Shown here one piece after another: positions 14,970-23,352 of a stretch of DNA of 23,549 bases. Position numbers and translations under genes: made by a program. The notes beneath the pieces were generated by a model. The model saw nothing but the letters and a program-made list of their open reading frames with translations, searched no databases and was not told the origin of the DNA. This DNA is from JBGAMH01 sp044222045 (GTDB taxonomy: Bacteria > Eisenbacteria > RBG-16-71-46), in the NCBI GenBank assembly GCA_044222045.1, contig JBGAOB010000038.1, positions 1 through 23,549 on the forward strand, given 5' to 3'. Positions within the stretch are counted from its first letter, which is position 1, and each line of letters starts with the position of its first letter.

Positions 14970-15243
14970 GGCGAGGGCTCCCCGCCATGAAGTCGCCCGC
15001 CCATCGCCACGGCGCCCGCGCCCGTCCGCCGATCGGGCCGAGCGCGCGGCCTCCCGGGGACGGCGCGCCGGGTGCGCGCGTCGGAGCACACTGCGGCGGC
15101 CTCACGGTGCTGCCCGCGCGCGAAGTCGCGCGGTCGATCACGCAGGAGGCGTCAGCCGACCGCCTCCGCTCCTCCTGGAGCTCGGAGATCACTCGTCCCT
15201 CCCGGCGGCCGGGGACGCGGTCGCCGACCGGGCGGTGGGGGGA
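14970..15243 (-). other. Structured 274-nt spacer between rhodanese and deacetylase-like genes
   Basis: No gene is convincing here. Two perfect 7-bp hairpins stand out: CCGCGCG/CGCGCGG (15114-15120 and 15127-15133, six-base loop) and GGAGGCG/CGCCTCC (15145-15151 and 15161-15167, nine-base loop). They could end the mqnE-rhodanese transcript or form part of a leader for the deacetylase-like gene. I do not recognise a known riboswitch class, and stems of this size are common in DNA this GC-rich. Confidence 0.35.
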
Positions 15244-15630
15244 TCACCGCGTGTTCGGAGTCACCACCGGCAGCCCGCGCTCGACCCAGCCGCGCCAGCC
15301 GCCGTCCATCGACACCACGTTCGTGTAGCCCATCTTCTGCAGGTTGTCCGCCACCAGCGCGCTGCGGAAACCGCCACCGCAATACAGCACGAGCGGCGCG
15401 GCCTTGTCCGGGACGCGCGTTTCGATGTCGCGCTCGATCACGCCCTTGCTCAGGTGCTCGGCGCCCGGCAGGTGCCCCTTCTCCCACTCGTGGTCCTCGC
15501 GCGTGTCGATCAGCACGCACGCGTCGCCCGCGGCCTGCCGCGCGCGGAACTCCTCGATGGTGCACTCGCGCACGCGCGACTTGGCGTCGTTCACGATCGC
15601 GAGGAAGCCGGGCGAATGGGCGTGCGCCAC
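15244..15630 (-). CDS. Rhodanese-like sulfurtransferase
   Basis: The 128-residue single rhodanese domain is expected to be cytoplasmic. The active-site loop is LYCGGGFRS (82-90) with catalytic Cys84. The N-terminal CH2A-type segment VLIDTREDHEWEKGHLPGA (39-57) and the C-terminal VVSMDGGWRGWVERGLPV (105-122) are standard for the family, which transfers sulfane sulfur to thiophilic acceptors. I chose the GTG at 15630, one base after the mqnE stop and with a GGAGCGG-like site inside the mqnE end. Longer frames upstream overlap mqnE and lack homology. The tight spacing shows co-translation with mqnE. The physiological acceptor is unknown. Confidence 0.85.
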   Translation of the reverse strand: MAHAHSPGFLAIVNDAKSRVRECTIEEFRARQAAGDACVLIDTREDHEWEKGHLPGAEHLSKGVIERDIETRVPDKAAPLVLYCGGGFRSALVADNLQKMGYTNVVSMDGGWRGWVERGLPVVTPNTR

Positions 15631-15631
15631 G

Positions 15632-16768
15632 TCAGGCCGCTCCCGCCGCCGCGGCCTCGGCCGCCGGCTCGCTCTTCGAGTACTCGCGGACCACGCGGTA
15701 GAGCGCATCGCGCTGCACGGGCGTCTTCCCGGCCTCGCGGATCAGCTGCACCATGCCTTCCTCGGCCATGCCGACGGGGCTCTTGGCGAGCGCCGCGTGC
15801 GCGATCTTCTCCTGGCCGATCGTGCCGTCCATGTCGCTCGCGCCGAAGTTGATGGCCGCCGCCGCGGTGTCCTGGCCCAGCATGATCCAGTAGCTCTTCA
15901 CGTGCGGCACGTTGTCGAACACCAGTCGCGAGATCGCGATGGTCTTCAGGTCCTCGATCGCCGACGCCTGCCGGCGCACGAGCCCCGTGACGCCGGGCTG
16001 GAACGCCAGCGGGATGAACGCGAAGAAACCCGGCGCGCGCTGCTCGAGCTCGCGCAGGTCGATCATGTGCTGCACGCGCTCGGCGCGCGTCTCGATGTGA
16101 CCGTAGAGCAGCGTCGCGTTGGACGGGATGCCGAGCTGGTGCGCGACCTCGTGGATCTCCATCCACCGCTTGCCACCGATCTTCTGGTGGAACAACTCCC
16201 GGCGCACGCGCTCGCTGAACACTTCCGCGCCGCCGCCCGGCAGTGCGTCGAGTCCGGCTTCCTTGAGCTGCGTCAGCACCCAGTCGGCCGGCTTCTTGGT
16301 GAGCCGGCAGAAGAAGTCGATCTCGACCGCGGTGTAGGCCTTCACGCTCAGCGACGGCTTCTTCTCCTTCACCCAGCGGATCACGTCCAGGTAGTCGTCG
16401 AAGCGCCACTTGTTGTGCAACCCGCCCACGATGTGGATCTCGGAGATGTCCGGGTCGACGTGCGCCAGGATCTCGTCCTTCGTCATCGTGTACGACGTGG
16501 GGTCGCCGGGCTTCTTCGCGTAGTCGCAGAACCGGCATGCCAGCACGCACACGTTGGTGGGATTGAGCTGGCGGTTGACCGTGAAGTAGACGCGATCGCC
16601 GTGGCGGTCGCGGGCGACGGCGTCGGCCAGCCGGCCCAGTTCGAGCACCGGTGCGTCGAACAGGCGGACGCCCTCCGGCTGGGACAGGGACTCGCCGGCG
16701 AGCAGCTTTTCGCGGGCGGCGGCGACGAGCGGATCGCGGGGCTTCAGGGCAGTGACGTGGGCGCTCAA
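15632..16768 (-). CDS. mqnE: Aminodeoxyfutalosine synthase (radical SAM), menaquinone biosynthesis
   Basis: The enzyme joins S-adenosylmethionine with 3-[(1-carboxyvinyl)oxy]benzoate to give 6-amino-6-deoxyfutalosine in the futalosine route to menaquinone. The 378-residue product has the radical-SAM cluster motif C74-x3-C78-x2-C81 (NVCVLACRFCDYAKKPGD). MqnE-specific stretches follow: SEIHIVGGLHNKW, SVKAYTAVEIDFF, AGLDALPGGGAEVFSERVRR, SNATLLYGHIETRAERVQHM and HVKSYWIMLGQ. These match MqnE better than the related MqnC cyclase. The start is TTG at 16768, supported by AAAGGA seven bases upstream. Length fits the family. The C-terminus ends in an Ala-rich tail (EPAAEAAAAGAA). No other mqn gene is in the window, so the pathway is scattered, as is common. 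It is followed directly by the rhodanese gene. Confidence 0.93.
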   Translation of the reverse strand: MSAHVTALKPRDPLVAAAREKLLAGESLSQPEGVRLFDAPVLELGRLADAVARDRHGDRVYFTVNRQLNPTNVCVLACRFCDYAKKPGDPTSYTMTKDEILAHVDPDISEIHIVGGLHNKWRFDDYLDVIRWVKEKKPSLSVKAYTAVEIDFFCRLTKKPADWVLTQLKEAGLDALPGGGAEVFSERVRRELFHQKIGGKRWMEIHEVAHQLGIPSNATLLYGHIETRAERVQHMIDLRELEQRAPGFFAFIPLAFQPGVTGLVRRQASAIEDLKTIAISRLVFDNVPHVKSYWIMLGQDTAAAAINFGASDMDGTIGQEKIAHAALAKSPVGMAEEGMVQLIREAGKTPVQRDALYRVVREYSKSEPAAEAAAAGAA

Positions 16769-16875
16769 GTGCAGGTCCTTTCAGGCGATGAACGGGCGCG
16801 CAGTATAGGACGCCGACCGAATCGCGGTCACGCCCCGCGCCGCCCGATCGGGGCTACTCACCAGGCCCGAGCCCA

Positions 16876-17069
16876 CACGCCCCGCGAGGCCCGTGCGGGG
16901 GTGCTCTGCGGGCACGGGCGGGCGCGCGCAGGGGCGGTGGTGCGGTGAAGACGAGCGCGCCGGGACCCGGGCCCGCGGAGCATCCCCGCACGGGCCCCGG
17001 CACCACCGCCGCGAACAAGCGGCCCGCACGCCCCGCGCAGCCCGTGCGGGGGTGCTCCGCGGGCGCGGG
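16876..17069. repeat. Three copies of a hairpin-forming GC-rich repeat
   Basis: A 43-bp unit occurs at 16876-16918 and again in the same orientation at 17027-17069 with four mismatches. Between them an inverted copy of its core lies at about 16966-16996. All share the stem ends GCCCG...CGGGC around a conserved loop, GGGGRTGCTCYGCG. In copy one, GCCCGTGC (16889-16896) pairs perfectly with GCACGGGC (16912-16919). In copy three an A-to-G change turns one T-A pair into a T-G wobble, so the stem is kept. Separate 11-bp arms GGCGGTGGTGC (16933-16943) and GCACCACCGCC (17000-17010) enclose the inverted copy. It resembles REP-type palindromic elements and sits between divergent mqnE and the giant surface gene. 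Confidence 0.75.
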
Positions 17070-17165
17070 CCCCGGCACGGCGGCCGCCCTCCAACCGCCA
17101 GCTCCGCATCAAGCCAAGCGATTGGGGGGCCGATATCAGCCGCAGGCTCGGAGGCCACCCACTCG

Positions 17166-19508
17166 ATGTCACCGGACAGACTCCTCTCTCCGGCGGCCGT
17201 GAAGGCTGCCCCGCGCGCCGCCCGGCCGTTCCGGACGACGCGCGTTGCCGCGCTGTGCCTCGCGCTTTGCATGGCCCCGCCGCTCGCCCGGGCCGGCACG
17301 TCCGTCGACGCGGTCTCCGCCCGCGACCTGCGCGGCCAGTCCATCACCACGCTGACCCCACTCGACACCGTCTACCTCGACGCGTACGTGCAGGCCGACG
17401 ACGGCTTTCGCAGCGTCACGCAGGTCGAACTGTCCGCCTCGATCCTCCGGTACCGATCGGGATCGACGCCCCTGTGGAAGGGCGTGCTGTTCGACTGGCG
17501 GCGCACCGGCGTGCCGCGCTGGCGCATCAGCGAGAACGCGGCCTCCGGCTGGAAGCTGATCGAATCGCTCTGCAGCGTGGACACCACCACGAACTCTTCG
17601 TCCACGCAGCGCGTGCGCTTCGCGGTCGTCGTGTCGCCGATCGCGCGCGCCGACGACGGCTGGCAGCTCGGCGCGACGGTGGGCAACTCGAGCCAGCGCC
17701 AGTCCGGCTACTCCGTGCCGCCCTACGTCGAGTGGATGCCGCTGCAGCCGGGCGGCGCCTTCGCCTCCGGCAAGCCCGGCACGCGCAGCCTGCCGCTCAC
17801 CACGCCGTCGACCGGCCAGCTCGACCTGCGCCTGCGCTCGAACGTGCCCGTGGCGATCGCCGGCTCGGTGTCGGCGTTCACGGGCATCACCACGCCCTCC
17901 ATCCGATTCGGCGGCGGTACGGCCGACACGAACGTGCACTGGACGCTCGCGGACTCCGCCGGCACGCACACGGGGCAGCTCGACTCGCTCGCGGTCACGC
18001 TCACCACCACGTTCTCGCCCCAGGTGGACACCACCGCCACGATCCTGAACCTGCGCCTGCTCGCCGACATCGCGTCGGGGCTCGCGCCGCAGACGTTCGC
18101 CTCCACGCTTTCGCTGGTGCCCAAGTCGTCGGCGGGCGTCAGCGGTCCGCTCGTCACCCAGCCGCTGCGGGTGGAAGTGCTCGGCAGCGGGCTCGCCGCT
18201 GCCTCCGCCACGGCGGAGGTCGAACCGCACGCGGTGGCGGCGGGACGGATCGCGCAGGCCATGACCGCGAACCTGGCGCCCGTCGTGGGCTCGGGCGAGA
18301 CCGGCGTGAACCGCGTGCGCGTGGCGCTGCCGACGGGCTGGAGCCACCCACAGGTCACCGGCGTCACGAACCTGCTCGGCATCCCGATCAGCCACCACGA
18401 CGCCAGCACGGCCGGCTCGGCGATCGCCGTGTTGCACTCGAGCTTCACGCTCGGTCTGATCCGCATCAGCTTCACGGCCGACGCGCCCACCACGGCCGAC
18501 ACGCTCGGCGGAGACTTCGTCGTGTTCTACGACGACACGGCCACGACGGTCTCCGAACAGGTGGCCACGCCGGGCAATCCCGACGCGATCGGCGGCTCGG
18601 GCTGGCACGTCGTGGTGACGCCCGCGGCCGCCGCGCACGTGACGCTCACGCCGTCGGGCGCGAACGTGCTCGTGGGCGACTTGGTGCCGTTCTCGGCCGT
18701 GGTCACCGACACGTACGGCAACGAGCGCACCGAGGCGGTCACGTGGAGCATCGCGGGCGGCGCCGGCACGGTGAACTCGAGCGGCCAGTTCACGGCGCAG
18801 TCCGCCGGCACGTCGCTGGTGATCGCGCGGTCGGGCTCGTTCGGCGACACGGCGTTCGTGCTCGTGACCGATCCGGGCCTCGGCCTGCGACTCACCACGC
18901 TCGGTTCCGCATCCGGGCGGCTCCTGCCCTCGGGCACACCGATCGAGATCGCCCGCTTCCGCCTCGACAACGACGGCGTCACACCCGACACGCTGACCGA
19001 GGTCGACCTGGCCGACGTCTCGCACGGTCCACCGACCTCGAAGGAGCGCGAACGCTCCTGGCTCAAGTTCGAACTCCGCGACGGCGCGGGCACGCGGATC
19101 GCCCCGGGCTTCTGGGACGCCGATCGCGTGCGCTTCGACGGCCTCGGCGAGGCCATCCCCGCGTCCTCGAATCGGACCTTCGTGGTGTTCGCGTCGGCCT
19201 CGGTCCACGCGCGGGACGGTGACTCGCTCGCGGTGGCCGTGGACGGCGGCGCGTCCGTGACCATGCGTTCGCGGCGTCCGGTCACGCTGCAGCCCGGTGC
19301 GGCCACCACCTGGTTCGCGGTGGACGGCATGACCGCCGCGCAGCTGACGTTCGACGCGCTCACGGGGCGGCCGGTGTTCGCGGGCGTCCGGCGCCACGCG
19401 GTGGCTTCGCTGCGACTGCCCGGCAACGGCTACGCGGGCGACCGGCTCACGCGCATGGACCTCACCAACCGCGGCACGGCGCTGCCCGGCGCCGATCTGA
19501 CGCGGATC
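17166..19508 (+). CDS. Giant modular secreted protein, N-terminal part (reading frame broken at 19509)
   Basis: These are the first 781 residues of a protein of about 2060 residues. The ATG at 17166 has GGAGG at 17150-17154; GTG 17199 is an alternative start. A signal peptide is seen (TTRVAALCLALCMAPPLARA, cleavage before GTSVDA). Residues about 40-490 are beta-rich and unrecognised. About 490-570 resembles a bacterial Ig-like (Big_2-type) domain: AHVTLTPSGANVLVGDLVPF, then VTWSIAGGAGTVNSSGQFTA. Two copies of the repeated module of about 160 residues then begin, at 18942 and 19401. The frame stays open to 21836 but after 19508 turns Arg/His-rich and loses homology, while the adjacent frame continues the module. 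The sense protein therefore shifts by one base at 19509/19510. The gene is either a recent pseudogene or carries a sequencing error. Confidence 0.75.
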
Positions 19509-22500
19509 GGAAGCGTGGCTGGACGACGGCGACCGCACGCTCGACACGCTGGTCGACCAGCGCCTGGGCACGCTGCTCTTCACCGGCGACCGCTGGCAGG
19601 TCACGGGACTCGCCGTGGACGTGCCCGACACGGGACGGCTCGTGCTGCTCAGCGTGGACGTGGACGCCGGCGCCACCGAGGGCCGCACGCTGCAGTTCGC
19701 GCTGCCCACCCTGCCCGACGTGGGACTGGGCATGACCAGCGGCGACAGCGGGCCGATCGACGCCGAGGTCGCGATGGATCGCGCGCTCGTGATCGGCGGC
19801 GGCGAGCGCGTGCTGGTGACGACCACGCCGATCGCCGGCGGCGACGTCCGACCGGGCCAGCAGGGCGTTCCGTTCCTGGAACTGGTGCTCTCGAACGGCT
19901 ACTCCAGCCCACGGCACGTGCACTCGATCACCCTGACGAACGAATCGGCGGGCGCCGGCACGCAGGCGCAGATGGACGCGACGGTGTCGCGCTTCGGACT
20001 CGGCCTTCACCAGGTCAACGCGAACGACCTCGTGTTCGCCTCGGCTCCGCTCGCGGTGGGCAGTTTCGCGAACGGGCGCCTCACGTTCGACGGCCTCGGT
20101 CTGACGCTGCCGGCCGGCAGCGAGCTGCGCCTGCTGATCTGGGGCGACATCGACGCGCACGCCGCCACCGACGGCGACCAGCTCGCCGCCACCGTCACCA
20201 GCCCGCAGGACGTGGGCTTCGACGAGGTCACCACGGTGGGCGGCAAATGGCCCGCGAGCTCGGGCGCCGCGTGGACCGTGGACGGCTTCGCGGCCGCGCA
20301 GTGCGTGGTGCACCCGCTGCCGGGACTCACGCTGGCACCGACGGACGGCCCGGTGCCGGCGCTGGACGTCACGCTGCCCGCGAACGGCTACCTCGCCGAC
20401 GTGCTGCACGGCGTGCGCGTGGTCAACCGCGGCGGCGCGGCGCCGGCCGAGATCTCGGAGCTGCGGCTCTACCGCGACGGTGGCGACGGACGGCTCGGCG
20501 GCGCCGGCGCGGACGACGTCGACCTGGGCGCGCTCGTTCGCATCGGCGGCCAGTGGCAGAGCGCCTACCTCTCCGAGCCGGTGCCCGTGGGCGGGCGGCG
20601 CTACTTCGTCGCGCTCACCGTGGCCGGCGCGACGTCGGACTCGAGCCTCGTTCGACTGGCGATCCCCGTGGGCGGCGTCGACATGGATTCCGGCGACGAC
20701 GGCCCGCTCGACGCCGAGCTCGCGAACCCCGAGCCGCACGTGCTCAGCACGCGGCCGCTGCTCGCGAGCCTGTCGCTCGACCCGGCGTCGAGCACGATCG
20801 GGCAGGGTGTCGACCTGCGCATGCTGGTGCGCAACGTCGGCACGGAGACGTTCCTGGACGTGACGCCCACGGCGCCGACGCCCGAGGGCACCGCCGACTG
20901 GACGATGCTCGCCGCCCCCACGCCCGCGAGCACCAGCATCGCCGCCGGCGACAGCGCGGTGTTCGTGTGGCACCTGGCGCCGACCACGGCCGGCGACCTG
21001 CGCTTCGCCGCCACCGCGGCGGGCACGGGCGCCACGAGCCTGCTCGAGCGCCGCACGCTGGTGGCGCACTCGGGCACGAATCACGTGTACATGGAGTCCG
21101 ACAGCCTGCGGCTCGTGCCGCTGCAGTCGATGCCGTCGGCCGTGAACCTGGGCCAGGCCGGCGTGGTGCCGCTCACGCTCACGCTGGAGCACCCCGGCGA
21201 CGCGAGCTCCAGCGACATCACGTTCCGGCGCCTGCGCGTGCGCCTCGAACAGGAAGACGGCTCGCCGATCGCGCCGGCGCAGCTGGCGTCCGCGGTCGAA
21301 GTGCGCGAGGGCACGACGGTGTACCTGCGCCGGACGAGCCTCGAAGCCACGGGCGGCGAGATGGACCTCACGCTCACGACACCGGTGACGCTGCGCCCCG
21401 GCAACCCCGTCTCGCTCGCGCTGCAGCTGGACGTGAGCGCCACGACACCCGTGTCGACGTTCCGCTTCGTGATCCCCGACAGCACCGTGTTCGTGGCCGA
21501 GGACGCGATCAGCGGTCAGCCGGTGCGCGTGCGCCTGCAGGGCCAGGCGTACCCGATCCGCTCCGGTCTCGCGCGCCTGCTCTCGGGCGGCGGCGCGCTC
21601 ACCGTGTCGGCGCCGCCGTCCACGCGACGCCACGCGTCGAACGGGCAGGCGCACGTGCTGCTGGCGGCCTGGCAGATCGCGCACTCGAGCCAGCAGGCCA
21701 CGAGCGCCGACCTGCGGTTGAACGCGCTGATCGTGCGCGCCACACGCACGAACGCCGCGGGCCCGCCGCCGTGGACGCGCTGGCGCGTGTACGCGAACAA
21801 CCTGGCCGTCGCCGTGCACACGGCGTCCGTCGGTGACACCGGCGACGTCCGGCTGGACCTCGTGCCCGCGCCGATCGTGCAGCCGGGCGGCTCGACCACG
21901 CTGCGGCTGGAGGCCGACCTCGGCGATGCCGGCGCCGGCGAGGACTTCCGCGTGAACGGCGTGCGCACCGCGCAGTGGGACGTGCGGGACGTGAACACCG
22001 GCGACCCCGCGTCGCTGCTGGGGCCGGCCGTGCTCGCCGGCGACACGATCCACGTGGAGTCGCCCGCGCCGGGCCTGCTGACGTCGCCGGTGCCGCGCAT
22101 GCCCGCGACGGTGGCGGCCGGCCGTTCGCGCCTGCCGGTGCTCGACCTGGTGCTCCACCACCCGGGCTCCGCGAACGCCGCGTGCATCCGCGTGGACACG
22201 CTGCGCGTGGCGCTGCAGGCACCCGACGGCCGCGCGCTGCCGATGGCCGACTACCTCTCGGCGCTGCGCGTGACGCGGCGCGGCGTGACGGTGAGCTCGC
22301 TCGTCGCGCCGGCCGGTCCCGTGGTGGGCTTCGCGCTCTCGACCGAGGTGACGGGCGCCACCACCGACACGATCACGCTCGAAGTGGACGTGGCCGGCGC
22401 CGCGGTCGCGGGCGCGATCGAGCTGCGCGTCTTCGACGGCGCGCTGCGGGCGAGCGACGCGAACACCGCGGTCGCGGTGGGTGTCACGCCCGAGCCGCCC

Positions 22501-23000
22501 GCGGGCTGGCCGTTCGGTTCGGGCGCCGCGCAGCTCGTGGCGCCGGCACGCGAGCTTCGCGTGCGCATGGCCAGCGAACTGCCGTCGCTCGTGGCCCCGG
22601 CCGGGGCGACGCCGGTGCGTGCCGCCACGCTCGTGCTGCATCACCCCGGCCCCGCGGGTTCGGGCCCGATCGCGGTGGACCACCTCGTGGTCTCCGCCGT
22701 CGACGCCGCCCTCGCCACGCTGCCGATCGGCGCCGCGGCCTCGTCGCTGGAACTCCGCCGCGACGGCACGTTGATCGCGCGGAGCGCGACACTCGCCACC
22801 GACTCCACCACCGCGTCGCTGCCGTTCGCCGCCCCGCTCGAGATCGCCGCGAACGACTCCGCCGTGCTCGCCCTGGACTTCCGGCCGCGCGCGACGGACG
22901 CCGCGCGCCGCTTCCGGCTCGGCTGGCGCTCCGACGGCATCGGCGTGGTGCAACCCACGAGCGCCGTGCTCGCGATCGCCGTGCTGCCGGCGGCCGGCGC
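18942..23000 (+). repeat. Tandem array of at least eight protein modules of about 160 residues
   Basis: Equivalent opening strands of the module start near 18942, 19401, 19867, 20353, 21163, 21646, 22132 and 22616. Spacings are 459, 466, 486, 810, 483, 486 and 484 nt. Modules 2-4 share a NGY motif (LPGNGY, LSNGY, LPANGY). Modules 5, 7 and 8 share LTLEHPG, LVLHHPG and LVLHHPG; module 6 is more diverged (VLLAAWQIAHSSQQATSADL). Many end with a phrase like SGDSGPIDAE or SGDDGPLDAE. The 810-nt interval holds one extra CARDB-like segment (about 20770-21090). The period is read at protein level. Confidence 0.75.
19503..19515 (+). other. Frameshift point in the giant gene (one extra base in GG at 19509-19510)
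   Basis: Upstream codons read cgg atc in one frame. Dropping one G from the GG at 19509-19510 gives cgg atc gaa gcg tgg ctg gac, joining ADLTRI to EAWLDDGDRTLD. The result aligns with the module 4 segment ISELRLYRDGGDGRLG, so a single-base insertion explains the break. No slippery motif or stimulatory hairpin typical of programmed shifts is evident. Confidence 0.7.
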
Positions 23001-23352
23001 CAGCTTCCCGATGTGGACCGACGCCGCGGGCTTCGCCGCCGCCGACCTGGCGGGCAGCTACACGAACTACCCGAACCCGTTCGCCGCCGGGCGCGACGCG
23101 ACCACGTTCGCGTTCCTGATGCCGACACCCGGCCGCGCCACGCTGCGCATCTGGACGCCGCGCGGCGAGGCGGTGGCCACGCTGCTCGATGCGGCCGCGC
23201 TGCCCGCGGGGCTGCGCCAATCGGACCGATGGGACGGACGCAACGGCCGCGGCGCCACGGTGGCGAACGGCGTGTACGTGGCCGAACTCGACGTGACGCT
23301 GGACGACGGCCGTCACGAACGCGTGCTGCGGAAAGTGGCGGTGGTGCGATGA
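19510..23352 (+). CDS. Giant modular secreted protein, C-terminal part with FlgD-Ig-like sorting domain
   Basis: This is the continuation (1280 residues) of the protein beginning at 17166, after correcting the one-base shift. An independent start could be the GTG at 19615, but it lies inside a module, has no signal peptide and is unlikely to be a true start. The region contains modules 2 (remainder) to 8, with a CARDB-like insert (VDLRMLVRNVGTETFLDV, then GDSAVFVWHLAPTTAGDLRF). The last roughly 95 residues form a FlgD-Ig/T9SS type-A-like domain: YTNYPNPFAAGRDATTFAFL, then RATLRIWTPRGEAVATLLD, then LPAGLRQSDRWDGRNGRG, then VANGVYVAELDV, then RKVAVVR. This predicts export across the outer membrane or surface attachment. 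The stop overlaps the next start (ATGA), coupling it to a PorV-like gene. Ligand or partner unknown. Confidence 0.82.
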   Translation, partial: EAWLDDGDRTLDTLVDQRLGTLLFTGDRWQVTGLAVDVPDTGRLVLLSVDVDAGATEGRTLQFALPTLPDVGLGMTSGDSGPIDAEVAMDRALVIGGGERVLVTTTPIAGGDVRPGQQGVPFLELVLSNGYSSPRHVHSITLTNESAGAGTQAQMDATVSRFGLGLHQVNANDLVFASAPLAVGSFANGRLTFDGLGLTLPAGSELRLLIWGDIDAHAATDGDQLAATVTSPQDVGFDEVTTVGGKWPASSGAAWTVDGFAAAQCVVHPLPGLTLAPTDGPVPALDVTLPANGYLADVLHGVRVVNRGGAAPAEISELRLYRDGGDGRLGGAGADDVDLGALVRIGGQWQSAYLSEPVPVGGRRYFVALTVAGATSDSSLVRLAIPVGGVDMDSGDDGPLDAELANPEPHVLSTRPLLASLSLDPASSTIGQGVDLRMLVRNVGTETFLDVTPTAPTPEGTADWTMLAAPTPASTSIAAGDSAVFVWHLAPTTAGDLRFAATAAGTGATSLLERRTLVAHSGTNHVYMESDSLRLVPLQSMPSAVNLGQAGVVPLTLTLEHPGDASSSDITFRRLRVRLEQEDGSPIAPAQLASAVEVREGTTVYLRRTSLEATGGEMDLTLTTPVTLRPGNPVSLALQLDVSATTPVSTFRFVIPDSTVFVAEDAISGQPVRVRLQGQAYPIRSGLARLLSGGGALTVSAPPSTRRHASNGQAHVLLAAWQIAHSSQQATSADLRLNALIVRATRTNAAGPPPWTRWRVYANNLAVAVHTASVGDTGDVRLDLVPAPIVQPGGSTTLRLEADLGDAGAGEDFRVNGVRTAQWDVRDVNTGDPASLLGPAVLAGDTIHVESPAPGLLTSPVPRMPATVAAGRSRLPVLDLVLHHPGSANAACIRVDTLRVALQAPDGRALPMADYLSALRVTRRGVTVSSLVAPAGPVVGFALSTEVTGATTDTITLEVDVAGAAVAGAIELRVFDGALRASDANTAVAVGVTPEPPAGWPFGSGAAQLVAPARELRVRMASELPSLVAPAGATPVRAATLVLHHPGPAGSGPIAVDHLVVSAVDAALATLPIGAAASSLELRRDGTLIARSATLATDSTTASLPFAAPLEIAANDSAVLALDFRPRATDAARRFRLGWRSDGIGVVQPTSAVLAIAVLPAAGASFPMWTDAAGFAAADLAGSYTNYPNPFAAGRDATTFAFLMPTPGRATLRIWTPRGEAVATLLDAAALPAGLRQSDRWDGRNGRGATVANGVYVAELDVTLDDGRHERVLRKVAVVR

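Noticed and set aside
16876..17069. CRISPR array
   Set aside because: Repeats are only three, include an inverted copy, have no uniform spacers and no cas genes nearby.
16893..17165. Upstream extension of the giant protein's reading frame through the repeat cluster
   Set aside because: The extra residues are Arg/Gly/Pro-rich translations of the palindromic repeat, with no ribosome binding site. The signal peptide fits a start at 17166 or 17199.
19503..19515. Programmed +1 frameshift in the giant gene
   Set aside because: No slow codon/stop context or slippery run like known +1 sites. A single inserted G is the simpler explanation.
19510..21836. Continued open frame after the frameshift point in the frame of the N-terminal part
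   Set aside because: It becomes Arg/His-rich with no homology to the modules, while the neighbouring frame continues the repeat pattern through to 23352.
19462..23316. Very long minus-strand open frame (1284 codons)
   Set aside because: His/Arg/Gly-rich antisense shadow of the module array, produced by high GC. No domain or start signal is recognised.
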